Source of the DNA: Symbiodinium natans
Lineage: Eukaryota > Sar > Dinophyceae > Suessiales > Symbiodiniaceae
NCBI GenBank assembly: GCA_905221605.1
Contig: CAJNDS010000006.1
Span: forward strand, 193,808 to 257,807
Reading direction: 5' to 3'
DNA: 64,000 bases
Part shown: piece by piece, positions 48,205 through 64,000 of the stretch
Layout of the letters: each line of letters begins with the position of its first letter
Numbering within the stretch: position 1 is the first letter of the stretch
Notes under the pieces: model-generated
The model's input: only the letters and a program-made list of their open reading frames with translations
Database searches by the model: none
Told to the model about the DNA's origin: nothing
Made by a program: the position numbers and the translations under genes

Positions 48205-48534
48205 ATGGGCGGCCCATACAAAAGGAAGGTTCGACTATACAAAGTGGTCCACTCCGCGTACTTCGAAGAGTACACGGGATGGTACATCCACATCAACAAT
48301 GCAGTTGTTTACGCTGCTCTTCGTCAAATGCCAGACAAGACAAACTTCGACGACATGTTCGTATCCTCGGGCAGCGCCACCACAGCAGTGCTATCCTCAA
48401 TCACACCTGCTGCCAGAAAAAACTTGTCTCCATTATCCAAGACAATGTACCAGGACATCCACAACAAGATCCACACCAAGATGCACGTCGGCATGATTCT
48501 GAAGAAGATCCCAGCACACGTCAAAGTTCAGTAA
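48205..48534 (+). CDS. Element ORF 9, 109 residues, unknown
   Basis: Intact frame from ATG at 48205 (MGGPYKRKVRLYKVVHSAYF) to TAA at 48534. The sequence has a natural composition, with WYIHINNAVVYAALRQMPDK and a basic C-terminal helix. It starts directly downstream of the tRNA gene. An upstream in-frame ATG at 48085 would read through the tRNA and is rejected. Unrecognised. Confidence 0.55.
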   Translation: MGGPYKRKVRLYKVVHSAYFEEYTGWYIHINNAVVYAALRQMPDKTNFDDMFVSSGSATTAVLSSITPAARKNLSPLSKTMYQDIHNKIHTKMHVGMILKKIPAHVKVQ

Positions 48535-48641
48535 TTTGCCCGTCCTTTTGCCAACGACCCACAAAAACCAGGGGTCGCCTTGTGCGTACCCCACATAGCT
48601 CACATCGCCTTTTCGAACCGGACCATAGCAAGCCACGCCAT

Positions 48642-49455
48642 GACGACGACGTCGTCGTGGTACGAACTCACAGTCCATGTGGCTCGAGAGGCCAGACGCT
48701 TTTTTCACATCAGCGAGAAATTATGCTTGCAGGATATGACAGTCGCGCTGCCTCCACTTCCCAACGAACGTGTTCTCTACATCCAGAAGTCCAACCCCAG
48801 ACCTTCGCACCTCGAGCAAGACCTGCACCAGGACATGGAGTGGAATGCCATCAAGGCAGTGATCAACGAGCAGACGAATGACGACTTCGCCGAGTACTTG
48901 GCACCAGAGCTGCATGGCATCCACAATTTATTGTTGGCAGTCGATGCCAAACTCAAACATTGGAGAGCCAAAAACACAACGTGCATCGTGAAAAACACGC
49001 TCACCATGGCGGACGTTCACATGGTGATCCACACCATCAAGTTCTTTTCCCCAAGGAGAACAGCATGGAGACTCACACATGACCTGTTTCGCGCCGAATT
49101 CACCATGTCCGAGATGCACGATGCGGCATGCTGCGTAAAGTGCCAACCTCTTCGTGACAATCTGGTGGCGTGGATCGCGCAACACTACCGCCTGATCGTA
49201 GCGCTGATCGAAGAGGACATCAGTCAAAATCGGCGCCCCAACCCTTTCCAAGACGACGTCTACACCGACGAACAGTCTGACTCAGAAGACATACCGCATC
49301 GGATCTGGTGGGAAAGCCACACATCACCGACGACATCCAGTTGGACACCCGTGCAGAGATTTCCATCAGTGACGTACAACATCCCGCCCGTCGACCAGCC
49401 GGACATCGCCACTACGGAGACATACGTCCCAGACCTTTCAGTGGATTGGAGATAG
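48642..49455 (+). CDS. Element ORF 10, about 270 residues, unknown
   Basis: One of the best-preserved frames of the element. ATG at 48642 (MTTTSSWYELTVHVAREARR) is chosen over the upstream non-ATG opening. The first two thirds are helical and mixed (NDDFAEYLAPELHGIHNLLL, LTMADVHMVIHTIKFFSPRR) with a C-C pair (ACCVKCQPL). The last third is acidic and Pro/Thr-rich. No catalytic motif or membrane segment. It ends at TAG 49455, followed by a CATG-rich spacer that opens with acatgccga. Confidence 0.6.
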
Positions 49456-49733
49456 GCAGCACATGCCGACAAAGTTTCACCGCCGAGATTTCAAGTTTCT
49501 CTTCTCATGTCGCATACACGCTACGAGCCTGTCATGATCTCGGCATAACACAGTGCATGGAGAGTCCTGGCGTGCGAATGCGGAAGCTCGATGCAGTTGC
49601 GTGTCTTGAACTTTCTTAACGCAAGGCGTCATGTTCACTCACACCTCATGCATGACGAACGGTTCGTACCTTGGGGCAATCCGACGCTTTTTGCTCACAC
49701 ATGGGGTAGATCACGGCACATAAAGTCTTCAAG

Positions 49734-50606
49734 ATGGAACAGATATTGCAGTTCCTGTTGCCGGAACTGGGAAGAAGATGCCGGTTCATCTTCGTCGACA
49801 ACGGCGTCGGCTACACGTTGGAACATATGTCCAGGCCGGGTATTCAAGGGTACCTGCAAAAGCTCAGACACCTAAGACGCACCACCACCCTCGAAGCTCA
49901 TCCACGTCTTGACGCTCATCTACACGACCAGGAAGACGCCGACTCCTTGATTCAACAATGGGTCGTTGAGGACATACCCAAAGCAGCAGAAGCTATCAAA
50001 GCAGGACGTGCCAGACTACATAAAGGAGTGGTCTTCGCGCATCATGTTCTACGAGCACAAGTGCGTCATCGATCACACCCTCTTGCTCCTCCGGAACCCA
50101 GCAGGTGCCAACCCACGGTTCAGTACCTTAACCTCAATGCTACGCTCGTTCAAGGCTTCTTCTACATCGAGAGGAATCAGACGCGCAAGCTGCCATCGGT
50201 TAGCAGGACTGTCCTCAGCAAGATCCAAAGCATCAAAGATGGAGAACCAGACTTTATCACGTTCAAGTACCTCCTGCGAAAAGAAGAATTTCCCCGCGCC
50301 TTCTACGACACCTTGGACATCTTGCCCTCGCCCGAGCGTGAGATTTTCCCGATACACGACCGCAGGGCCGCGTGGCCCGCAGTCATGGCACTCCAGTGGA
50401 AGCACAAGCACATGGTGAAGGGACATCGTGAACTGACAAGTCCGCAGCAGCCAGTCGTCAACATCCCCTACAAACAAGTTGCCATACACGACCTCGACTT
50501 GAAAAGAAGTACCGCACGCTGCGACATCCTTGGCCTACACGTTCGCCGCACGCCCGAGGTCACAGAAACCTATCAAACGGGTAAACGGGACACCTGCGCT
50601 GTGTGA
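49734..50606 (+). CDS. Element ORF 11, 290 residues, unknown
   Basis: Intact from ATG at 49734 (MEQILQFLLPELGRRCRFIF) to TGA at 50604-50606. It begins with a helix, then FVDNGVGYTLEHMSRPGI, a His/Arg-rich middle, and a C-terminal part with TVLSKIQSIKDGEPDFITFK and YDTLDILPSPEREIFPIHDR. Its stop overlaps the next ATG as TGATG. No known domain is seen. Confidence 0.6.
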   Translation: MEQILQFLLPELGRRCRFIFVDNGVGYTLEHMSRPGIQGYLQKLRHLRRTTTLEAHPRLDAHLHDQEDADSLIQQWVVEDIPKAAEAIKAGRARLHKGVVFAHHVLRAQVRHRSHPLAPPEPSRCQPTVQYLNLNATLVQGFFYIERNQTRKLPSVSRTVLSKIQSIKDGEPDFITFKYLLRKEEFPRAFYDTLDILPSPEREIFPIHDRRAAWPAVMALQWKHKHMVKGHRELTSPQQPVVNIPYKQVAIHDLDLKRSTARCDILGLHVRRTPEVTETYQTGKRDTCAV

Positions 50607-50896
50607 TGATGGCGAACTATGTCCACGCCATCAACCACCATACGCCGTGGCCGCAAACCGATCACATGCTTCAACTTATGGGACTGGTTCATCGACAAGC
50701 GCCCACAAGACTGGCCCACATACTGGGATTCTTCAACATCCACGACAGGATCAGGGCATGGTGCTACGCGTTCATCATGGGTGAAGCCTCCTTCATGACT
50801 CACCAAGAAGTGTCCAGCACCCTTGACGCCCTACAGCAAAATGGAGTGCACCGAACCCCTCCAACCTTCATCATAGACAATGGCTCCCCAAGTTGA
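50606..50896 (+). CDS. Element ORF 12, 96 residues, overlaps stop of ORF 11
   Basis: ATG at 50606 shares one base with the TGA of ORF 11. The peptide begins MMANYVHAINHHTPWP and includes RLAHILGFFNIHDRIRAWCY and EVSSTLDALQQNGVHRTPP, then stops at TGA 50896. The TGATG overlap would allow coupled termination-reinitiation. Alternatively a frameshift split one longer gene here. Confidence 0.5.
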   Translation: MMANYVHAINHHTPWPQTDHMLQLMGLVHRQAPTRLAHILGFFNIHDRIRAWCYAFIMGEASFMTHQEVSSTLDALQQNGVHRTPPTFIIDNGSPS

Positions 50897-51249
50897 GCGG
50901 AGGCATGCACAATGAGCTCGCAGTGACAAAAGGACGTCCTGAATTTTGCGCCACGTGGGTGAGCCTCCACTCGGCAGAGATTGTGAAGCACTGGCGCCGC
51001 CAAACCAGACACAACGTGCACCCGCACCATCCCCATGCGCGTGGTCCAACATGGGCAGATCTTCCCGATACCGTCTCACCCAATTGTCTAATACCACGAC
51101 AGCATGACGCATCATGAATCATTAAACCTGAGTGCTTTGCATGTCTTGTCCTTGGCATAACGCTTTGCATGTTTTCGCGGCACATCATGCACATGACACG
51201 CTGCTCAGAGACGAGGGTTATGCGATCCGCGCTCCGTCCCTACACAACA

Positions 51250-52549
51250 TGTTCCCCGAAGTGATGTTCGAGACACTTTTGGAGTACTTCCATTGGCACT
51301 ACCAGATCAACATGGACACCGAAGTGATACCCTTCTGGTCAAGATTCACGGACTCAGAGCAGCGTCAAGTCCGGAATCAACTGGAGGTCTTCGAACGACA
51401 ACATCCTCAAACCATTGAAGAGCTACGCTGGAGCCCAGCTGTAGCATTGACATACGCAGCAGCTACGTCCTTGCGGTGGGCTTTTCGTCATACACCAGAA
51501 GGCGGCAAATATGGACCCGTCCAGATCAAAGGTGAAGATCACATTCAGATCAAGGGAACTTTCCTCCCATTACATGAGTCAGCGGCATTACGATCAACAT
51601 GCAAAACAATGGCGGAGCAATGCCTCAAGATGCACAACAAAGGACCAGACCTTCGATACATGCACCACAGCTTGAGGTGCACACAGAATCCACAGTGGAC
51701 AGTCAACCCATCAGAGAGACTGGTACAACTCAGTATGGCACATGTCGCCAGACCGCTGCTTCGATTCCGGCAGCAGGATCAAAGTTACCATGCCCCTGGA
51801 GAGTCCGCCACCAACCTCTTCAACATCCCCGAGAACAGACTCGACGACATCATTCAGTCCCAGATCAACTTTTCTACCTGTACGTCTTCCACATGGAAGT
51901 TGACCGTCAACAAGAACAGGCCATGCACCAACCATAATAGCAAATGCCGTTGACTACCACGAAGCCTACGCCGAGTTCTCAGACCAACTTCCTCAATGGT
52001 CCGATGGTGTGGCCATCTCCCAGATCTACGCAACGATCCTTACAACTTCTGCTACATCCATGGAAATTTATTGCTCTATCCCATCGTTAGTCACAACACC
52101 GCTACCTCCAGCAGTTCCTCAAGTGCACGAATATTGTCAATCAAGTCTGGGTATGGCAGATCCGACGGGAAGTGGACTTTGACCACCAGATGTCCTGGAG
52201 TGATACATACACACTCATCAGGAACATTGCGGTCTTCTGTCAAGGCAATCATCAGTTCACCAGCTCACAACACCATCGAGACATGATCGACCTATTTCGA
52301 GACCATGACAGGATGATAGCGACAAGCATCATCCTGAACTATTTCAAGGAAGCGGCAGCAGTTGTCCTACGCCCCAACGCCATTGTCACGGCCACGCACA
52401 ACTGGATGCAACATCACAGCCGCCAACTTCACACCATCATCCAGTTTGCGCAGCAAGACCCCAGAGACCACCTCCTGAACTATAACAACATGCGTCAAGC
52501 AGGTTTTGGGCACTCTGGAGGACTGATTGGGTCTCACCCGGGTCATTGA
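51250..52549 (+). pseudogene. Element ORF 13, frameshifted
   Basis: ATG at 51250 (MFPEVMFETLLEYFHWHYQI) opens a good frame through TVIPFW-like text, SEQRQVRNQLEVFERQHPQT and GPVQIKGEDHIQIKGTFLPL. Near 51640 the frame signal weakens. It resumes at 51940-52040 (VDYHEAYAEFSDQLPQWSDG), then 52030-52080 (DPYNFCYIHGNLLLYPIV) and 52150-52549 (SDTYTLIRNIAVFCQGNHQF, IATSIILNYFKEAAAVVLRP). At least three shifts are needed to join these. Unknown function. Confidence 0.45.
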
Positions 52550-52692
52550 CCACACAGCACACATGCCGACAATTGCTTCCATCAGAAACATGTCATGCAC
52601 GCTTGAATTGCGCTGTTTCACTCATGTGTCACATACATGCCGATCTTTGCAATTCTGAGCTCCTGTGCTTGTACATGTCTTGTTGGAGCACA

Positions 52693-53308
52693 ATGGCACG
52701 TCGGAAGAGTGCTCAGCAGCTCCAAGTTCACAGCATCAATCACAACCTAGCCAGTGCAATGACGTGCAACGAAGTCATGGCAGCTTGGTTGATCATGGCG
52801 GCCTCGGGCCTGAGCGACATCACGCAATGTTTTCTGAAGCTTCCCTGAACACGACAAGACCTTGGCAGCCCAGCACATCACCAACGCCATCATGTGCAAT
52901 GACGTTGATCGACTACAACAAGGCAAACGTCCCCTTGAAGAACAAGATTTCTTGCAGAACAAGAAAAAGATCAAGCAGGAGATGGATGTTCCAAGCCAGC
53001 AACCAACGCTTGCACCGGACGCACTACAACCCTCCGCGCGCAGCTTCTTCAACTACAAAGGTTTTGCTCCGATCCACCACAACTCAAAGCCCATCGACCT
53101 CGACCCCAAGCCCAAGAAGGTCTTGAAGAACATACCCATCCCACAAGAGATTCCCAACGATAATGAGGTGATCATGGCCAAAAAGAGCACGGTTTACCGC
53201 AGACGAGGATGTGGGAAGATCTTCAACTCGGCTGAACAGGACATGAAGACATATGTCAAAGCTGAGATCACACAATTTTTCAAGCCTTGTGCCTTGTGCA
53301 AGCCATGA
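52693..53308 (+). pseudogene. Element ORF 14, frameshifted
   Basis: ATG at 52693 (MARRKSAQQLQVHSINHNLA) reads to 52848. The signal then moves frame to 52890-53308 (MCNDVDRLQQGKRPLEEQDF, KKKIKQEMDVPSQQPTLAPD, KPKKVLKNIPIPQEIPNDNE). It ends in a small Cys pair, PCALCKP. Basic patches could be nuclear-localisation-like. Unrecognised. Confidence 0.45.
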
Positions 53309-53626
53309 ACATGCAGCATGACATAGAGAACAGGTGTTGGAGGACGCAGCAACAGTCTGATGGTCCACATTACCATTTTGTCCCTACGGTTGCTCTGGTG
53401 TGATCTTGACAGTTGCGCCTTGTGCTCACCACACCACATGCCTTCACTTTGTTCACGCGTTTCAACGTGTTTGTGCGAGCAAGAGCGAGCATCACGAGTG
53501 CCGTTCTGTGACCAACCACCACATGCATGTGGCATGAAGAAATTACATGCTGAGTGTGCAGGCATTGACGTCATAGATTGAAGGTAGAGCAAGCACAATA
53601 GAGGTGCAAGCCAGAGCACGCCTTCC

Positions 53627-53998
53627 ATGACTGGCCACCCCATCATGTTCCATGCACGCTACATCCAGAACAAGGAGGACTTCGCCAAGGTGATGAGCCA
53701 GGAACAGAGCAACCAGAGAGTCGAGCAAATGCTTCTGAAGTACCGCGCAAGAGGTGACTACCACACTCCGAGAAGCAGATCTTGTCCAAATCCACATCGA
53801 CATCGCAAACATCACAAATCTGGCTCTACCAAACGGATGAAATGCCATCCCAAGGAAGACAAGTGCCTGGCATGTCCAATATGCAAAATCGCTTCCAGAA
53901 CCGTGCGACAGTGGGAGGTGCATCTCATCACTACACCTCACAAGCTCGCCAAGAAGAACCTGGCAAAGTTCGTGGACCTGGACTACCTCTACGAGTAA
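53627..53998 (+). CDS. Element ORF 15, U1/matrin-type C2H2 zinc-finger protein
   Basis: 123 residues from ATG at 53627 (MTGHPIMFHARYIQNKEDFA) to TAA at 53998, intact. Residues 83-105 form C-x2-C-x12-H-x5-H (CPICKIASRTVRQWEVHL then ITTPH), the spacing of U1-type/matrin zinc fingers that bind RNA or DNA. A basic His/Arg/Lys stretch precedes it (residues 48-75). As the last ORF before the polypurine tract and right terminal repeat, it may be a nucleic-acid-binding accessory protein. Confidence 0.6.
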   Translation: MTGHPIMFHARYIQNKEDFAKVMSQEQSNQRVEQMLLKYRARGDYHTPRSRSCPNPHRHRKHHKSGSTKRMKCHPKEDKCLACPICKIASRTVRQWEVHLITTPHKLAKKNLAKFVDLDYLYE

Positions 53999-54026
53999 GC
54001 TCCGATACCTTGCGCCCCGAAAGGGG

Positions 54027-54821
54027 TGTGTGTGGCACACCGCTGTACATGCGGGATCGTCAACAAGCACTGCAGAAAGAGGTAAAAATGAGCACGACCT
54101 TGCAATCAAGAAGGAGAGTTTTGTTTTTTCGTGTCTACATCTCAGCAGGGGGCAGGAGTGTGCCTGAGAGTCTCCTGCCAACGAAGACGCTCTCAGTGCA
54201 CAGTGATATGGAGATGGGACGCCATCTCCACGTACCTGCAGTGATGGTTATAGATGTACTGTAAAACAAGCTAGGTATGGTGCATCCTCGCTGTTGCTTC
54301 AACCACCTCTACAAGAACGTGATTTTCGTTTTGAACATCTGGTGTTCGAGCATGGGGTGCATTCTTGAGCTGTGATCACGACATGAGACCTCGAGCCCAT
54401 CAAGTCAGAACGTCTCGAGTGGTAGTTTGCAGAGCAGGGACAGCGTAGCCGAGCAGAATCGTTAGAGCATGTCGAGTGAATGAGCATGAACATGGACGAG
54501 AACATGGAGAAGGTTCGGAGCACGAGCATGTCATGACTCATGTCGAAACACAGTACATGCATGAGTGATGAACGTTCATGATAAGCAGAGATGTGATGCT
54601 TTTCCATGCTTTTCCATGCCATGTTGGAATGCAGAGCATGTGTGTGCGTCAGAGCATTCATGTGAGACACGAGTCGTCATGTTTGGAGTTTGATATTTTC
54701 ACATAACACTTCATTCGCGACCTTTCTACCTCATCACTCACGAGTTCGTCTACTACCTCTTGTTCGAGAATATCCATTTCCGGAACAGCATCCACTACAA
54801 GTCTCAGTGAGCACTAAAACA
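54027..54821. repeat. Right terminal direct repeat (LTR-like)
   Basis: 795 bp, preceded by gaaagggg. It matches the left copy almost base for base apart from about 50 extra bases (54116-54175) and a few substitutions. It is followed at once by aaaagtaag and then a TG array. Confidence 0.9.
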
Positions 54822-54827
54822 AAAAGT

Positions 54828-54828
<1 letters not shown>

Positions 54829-54894
<66 letters not shown>

Positions 54895-55095
54895 TGTGTG
54901 TCTGTCTGTCTGTCTGTGTGTCCGTGTGTCTGCGTGTCCGTGTGTCTGCGTGTCCGTGTGTCTGCGTGTCCGTGTGTCTGTGTGTCCGTGTCTCTGCGTG
55001 TTTGTGTGTTTGTGTCCGTGTGTCTACGTGTCTGTGTGTCTCTGTGTGTCTGTGTGTCCGTGTGTCTGTATCTGCGTGTCTGTGCGTGCCTGCTA
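54829..55095. repeat. (TG)n and TGTC/TGTCCG repeats
   Basis: Pure TG for about 60 bp, then tgtctgtc and a 12-14-bp tgtctgcgtgtccg unit. All Cys/Val and His/Thr frames are artefacts. Confidence 0.95.
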
Positions 55096-55346
55096 CCAAC
55101 GTCACTTGCAGTTGTGCCAGTTCGTAAACCTCTGCAGGGGGCTCTCGGAGCCTAACTGGGACGGGCTCCAACGAAGACACCCAGTTAGAGCTTGTGAAGC
55201 AGGGATGGACGCCTCCTTGTGTACCTGCAATGATTTTCCGTCTGATTCAATGTGTGATGTTTAGGAAGCTGGCTGTGCATTGCAGTTGTTTGTAAAGAAT
55301 CCCAAAACATCGTCCTAAAAACTTGCCTTGAGTGGCTTCATATATG

Positions 55347-55366
55347 TGTGTGTGTGTGTGTGTGTG

Positions 55367-55453
<87 letters not shown>

Positions 55454-56148
55454 GTGTCTCTCAGTCTCTGTGTGTGTGTGTGTGTGTGTGCGTGTGTGGG
55501 TGTGGGTGTGGGTGTGGGTGTGGGTGTGGGTGTGGGTGTGGGTGTGTGTGTGTGTGTGTGTGTGCGTCTGTGTCTCTGTGTCTCTGTGTCTCTGTGTCTC
55601 TGTGTCTCTGTGTCTCTGTGTCTCTGTGTCTCTGTGTCTCTGTGTCTCTGTGTCTCTGTGTCTCTGTGTCTCTGTGTCTCTGTGTCTCTGTGTCTCTGTG
55701 TCTCTGTGTCTCTGTGTGTGTCTCTGTGTGTCTCTGTGTGGTGTCTCTGTGTGTCTCTGTGTGTGTCTCTGTGTGTCTCTGTGTGTCTCTGTGTCTCTCT
55801 GTGTGTCTCTGTGTGTGTGTCTCTGTGTGTCTCTGTGTGTCTCTGTGTGTCTCTGTGTGTCTCTGTGTGTCTCTGTGTGTCTCTGTGTGTCTCTGTGTGT
55901 CTCTGTGTGTCTCTGTGTGTCTCTGTGTGTCTCTGTGTCTCTGTGTGTCTCTGTGTGTCTCTGTGTGTCTCTGTGTGTCTCTGTGTGTCTCTGTGTGTCT
56001 CTGTGTGTCTCTGTGTGTCTCTGTGTGTCTCTGTGTGTCTCTGTGTGTCTGTGTGTGTCTGTGTGTGTCTGTGTGTGTCTGCGTCTGCGTCTGCGTCTGC
56101 GTCTGTGTCTGCGTCTGCGTCTGCGTCTGCGTCTGTGTCTGTGTCTTG
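55347..56148. repeat. Compound satellite TG / TGTC / GGGTGT / TGTCTC / TGTGTCTC
   Basis: An 800-bp chain of related microsatellites, each block with its own unit: tgtc (55367-55450), gggtgt (55495-55545), tgtctc (55570-55715), tgtgtctc (55715-56040), then tgcgtc. It ends within a few bases of a splice acceptor and so probably forms the polypyrimidine-rich end of an intron. Confidence 0.95.
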
Positions 56149-56151
56149 CAG

Positions 56152-63340
<7,189 letters not shown>

Positions 63341-63614
63341 TGCAGGCGAGAATATGAGAATTGGAAGAGAAAGAGAGAGGGAAGCATTGAGAGGCTCAGA
63401 GTCTTGCAATATGCCTTGCAAGAAGCTCCGAAATTCTCTCGGCCTCTGATCGGCCTCTGATCTTTCCTGTTGTTCTTTGGAGAGGACTTCCAGTTCTTCG
63501 CCAGCCGGGACAAAGGCGGTGCCGCCACCCCCGGTGACGGACGCATCAACGGCACAGCCCGGCACCGTTCCTACGGCACAGGCAGCCACGGCAACTGACG
63601 AGAACGAGAGAGAC

Positions 63615-63653
<39 letters not shown>

Positions 63654-64000
63654 GGGGGGAGCAGTGTCACAAAGGCCCTCACTCACTCACTCACAGGCCC
63701 TGAGGCGTCCAAACTGTCCATGTCTCGCAGTGACACCGTAGAGACAACGCTACACTCCAACCGCCCCTGGAGTCCCACAACGGGAAGCGCCATGGTTTGG
63801 GAGTGATAAACCTTGTTTGGTAAGGGGGTGTTGTTTTTGGGGAAATGAATGAGCCCACGACCTCAGTTGTGTCAGCGTCACACGGACCTTGGACACCTTC
63901 CGGGCGCGCCCTGCGCGCGGGGGCGTTCTGCTCCCCTCATGCCCCGTAGAAGAAGAAGGGAGGGAGACAGAAGGGAGAGAGCAGGGAGAGAGAGTTGCAA
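63341..64000 (+). other. Linker or intron region at the 3' end of the window
   Basis: Contains Ser/Pro/Ala/Thr-rich open text (63477-63600 and 63690-63780) that could be a low-complexity linker exon of the ARF-GEF, and GA runs at 63610-63655 and 63955-63995. No domain is recognisable. Confidence 0.4.

Larger units (their letters stand above)
38074..54821. mobile_element. 16.7-kb element with direct terminal repeats, RT and many ORFs
   Basis: Near-identical direct repeats (38074-38823 and 54027-54821) enclose 15.2 kb with about 15 ORFs: plus-strand sets at both ends and a minus-strand set (41.9-45.4 kb) containing a GIY-YIG/RT gene. The terminal repeats begin TGTG and end ACA, and gaaagggg (54019-54026) stands where a polypurine tract would. 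No tRNA primer site is evident after the left repeat. Coding frames shift by single bases many times although nearby host exons read cleanly, so this copy is probably decayed. The GIY-YIG before RT order points to permuted Penelope-like elements, whose tandem copies yield pseudo-LTRs. The size and ORF number are closer to viral or Terminon-like composite elements. The ORFs may instead be cargo of an unrelated LTR element (inference). Confidence 0.8.

Noticed and set aside
39217-53998. Polinton/adintovirus or other DNA virus
   Set aside because: No DNA polymerase B, packaging ATPase or capsid signature was seen, and the ends are direct rather than inverted repeats.

Overview
The window looks like nuclear DNA of a dinoflagellate (inference, about 0.85). 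The reasons are: intron-rich genes whose junctions follow AG|G with GC and GA donors besides GT; short direct repeats at both ends of introns; very long simple repeats; TTTAGGG-type telomere repeats; and protein families that resemble dinoflagellate gene products. No DinoSL relic is convincing. Prokaryotic signals such as operons or ribosome binding sites do not apply.

Layout. 1-4.3 kb holds no confident gene. 4.3-4.5 kb is an AT-rich coding-like island unlike its surroundings. 4.9-8.7 kb (- strand) is a multi-exon TPR-repeat gene. 9.5-13.4 kb has a CTA array, an unrecognised broken ORF (+), a decayed Ty1/copia-type gag-protease (-) and a 41-bp tandem repeat. 14.5-16.9 kb is repeat-rich, with a head-to-head TTTAGGG/CCCTAAA junction. 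18.4-21.3 kb (+) carries the 5' half of a TRIP4/ASC-1 homologue. Next come a gene with a MATH-like conserved region (22.4-24.0 kb, +), a multipass membrane gene with ShKT-like cysteine modules (27.6-29.7 kb, +) and a ricin-B lectin gene (36.1-36.8 kb, +). Exons of an ASCH domain, the part of TRIP4 missing upstream, lie at 37.3-37.8 kb and stop at a 100-N assembly gap.

38.07-54.82 kb is a 16.7-kb element bounded by 750/795-bp direct repeats of LTR type (TG...CA, with a purine tract before the 3' copy). It carries about 15 ORFs on both strands, most with frameshifts. One - strand ORF series encodes a GIY-YIG-like endonuclease upstream of a reverse transcriptase, the permuted order described for some Penelope-like elements. 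The other ORFs are unrecognised apart from a U1-type zinc finger and a Cys/His cluster. A canonical tRNA-Gln(CUG) gene sits between two of the ORFs, and the spacers and terminal repeats are rich in CATG. This is the best candidate for an undescribed system in the window.

54.8-56.15 kb is a large TG/TGTC/TGTGTC satellite. From 56.15 kb to the end (+) runs a BIG-type ARF guanine-nucleotide exchange factor. Its Sec7 and HDS-region exons, including a 15-nt microexon, are separated by introns packed with 9- and 11-bp minisatellites, and one intron contains an unrelated ORF of about 360 residues.

The genes look like unlinked housekeeping functions (membrane traffic, transcription/ribosome-associated factors, lectin, membrane protein) with no sign of a shared pathway. 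Exon coordinates were read by eye from splice motifs and protein similarity; ends marked approximate may be off by a few codons.
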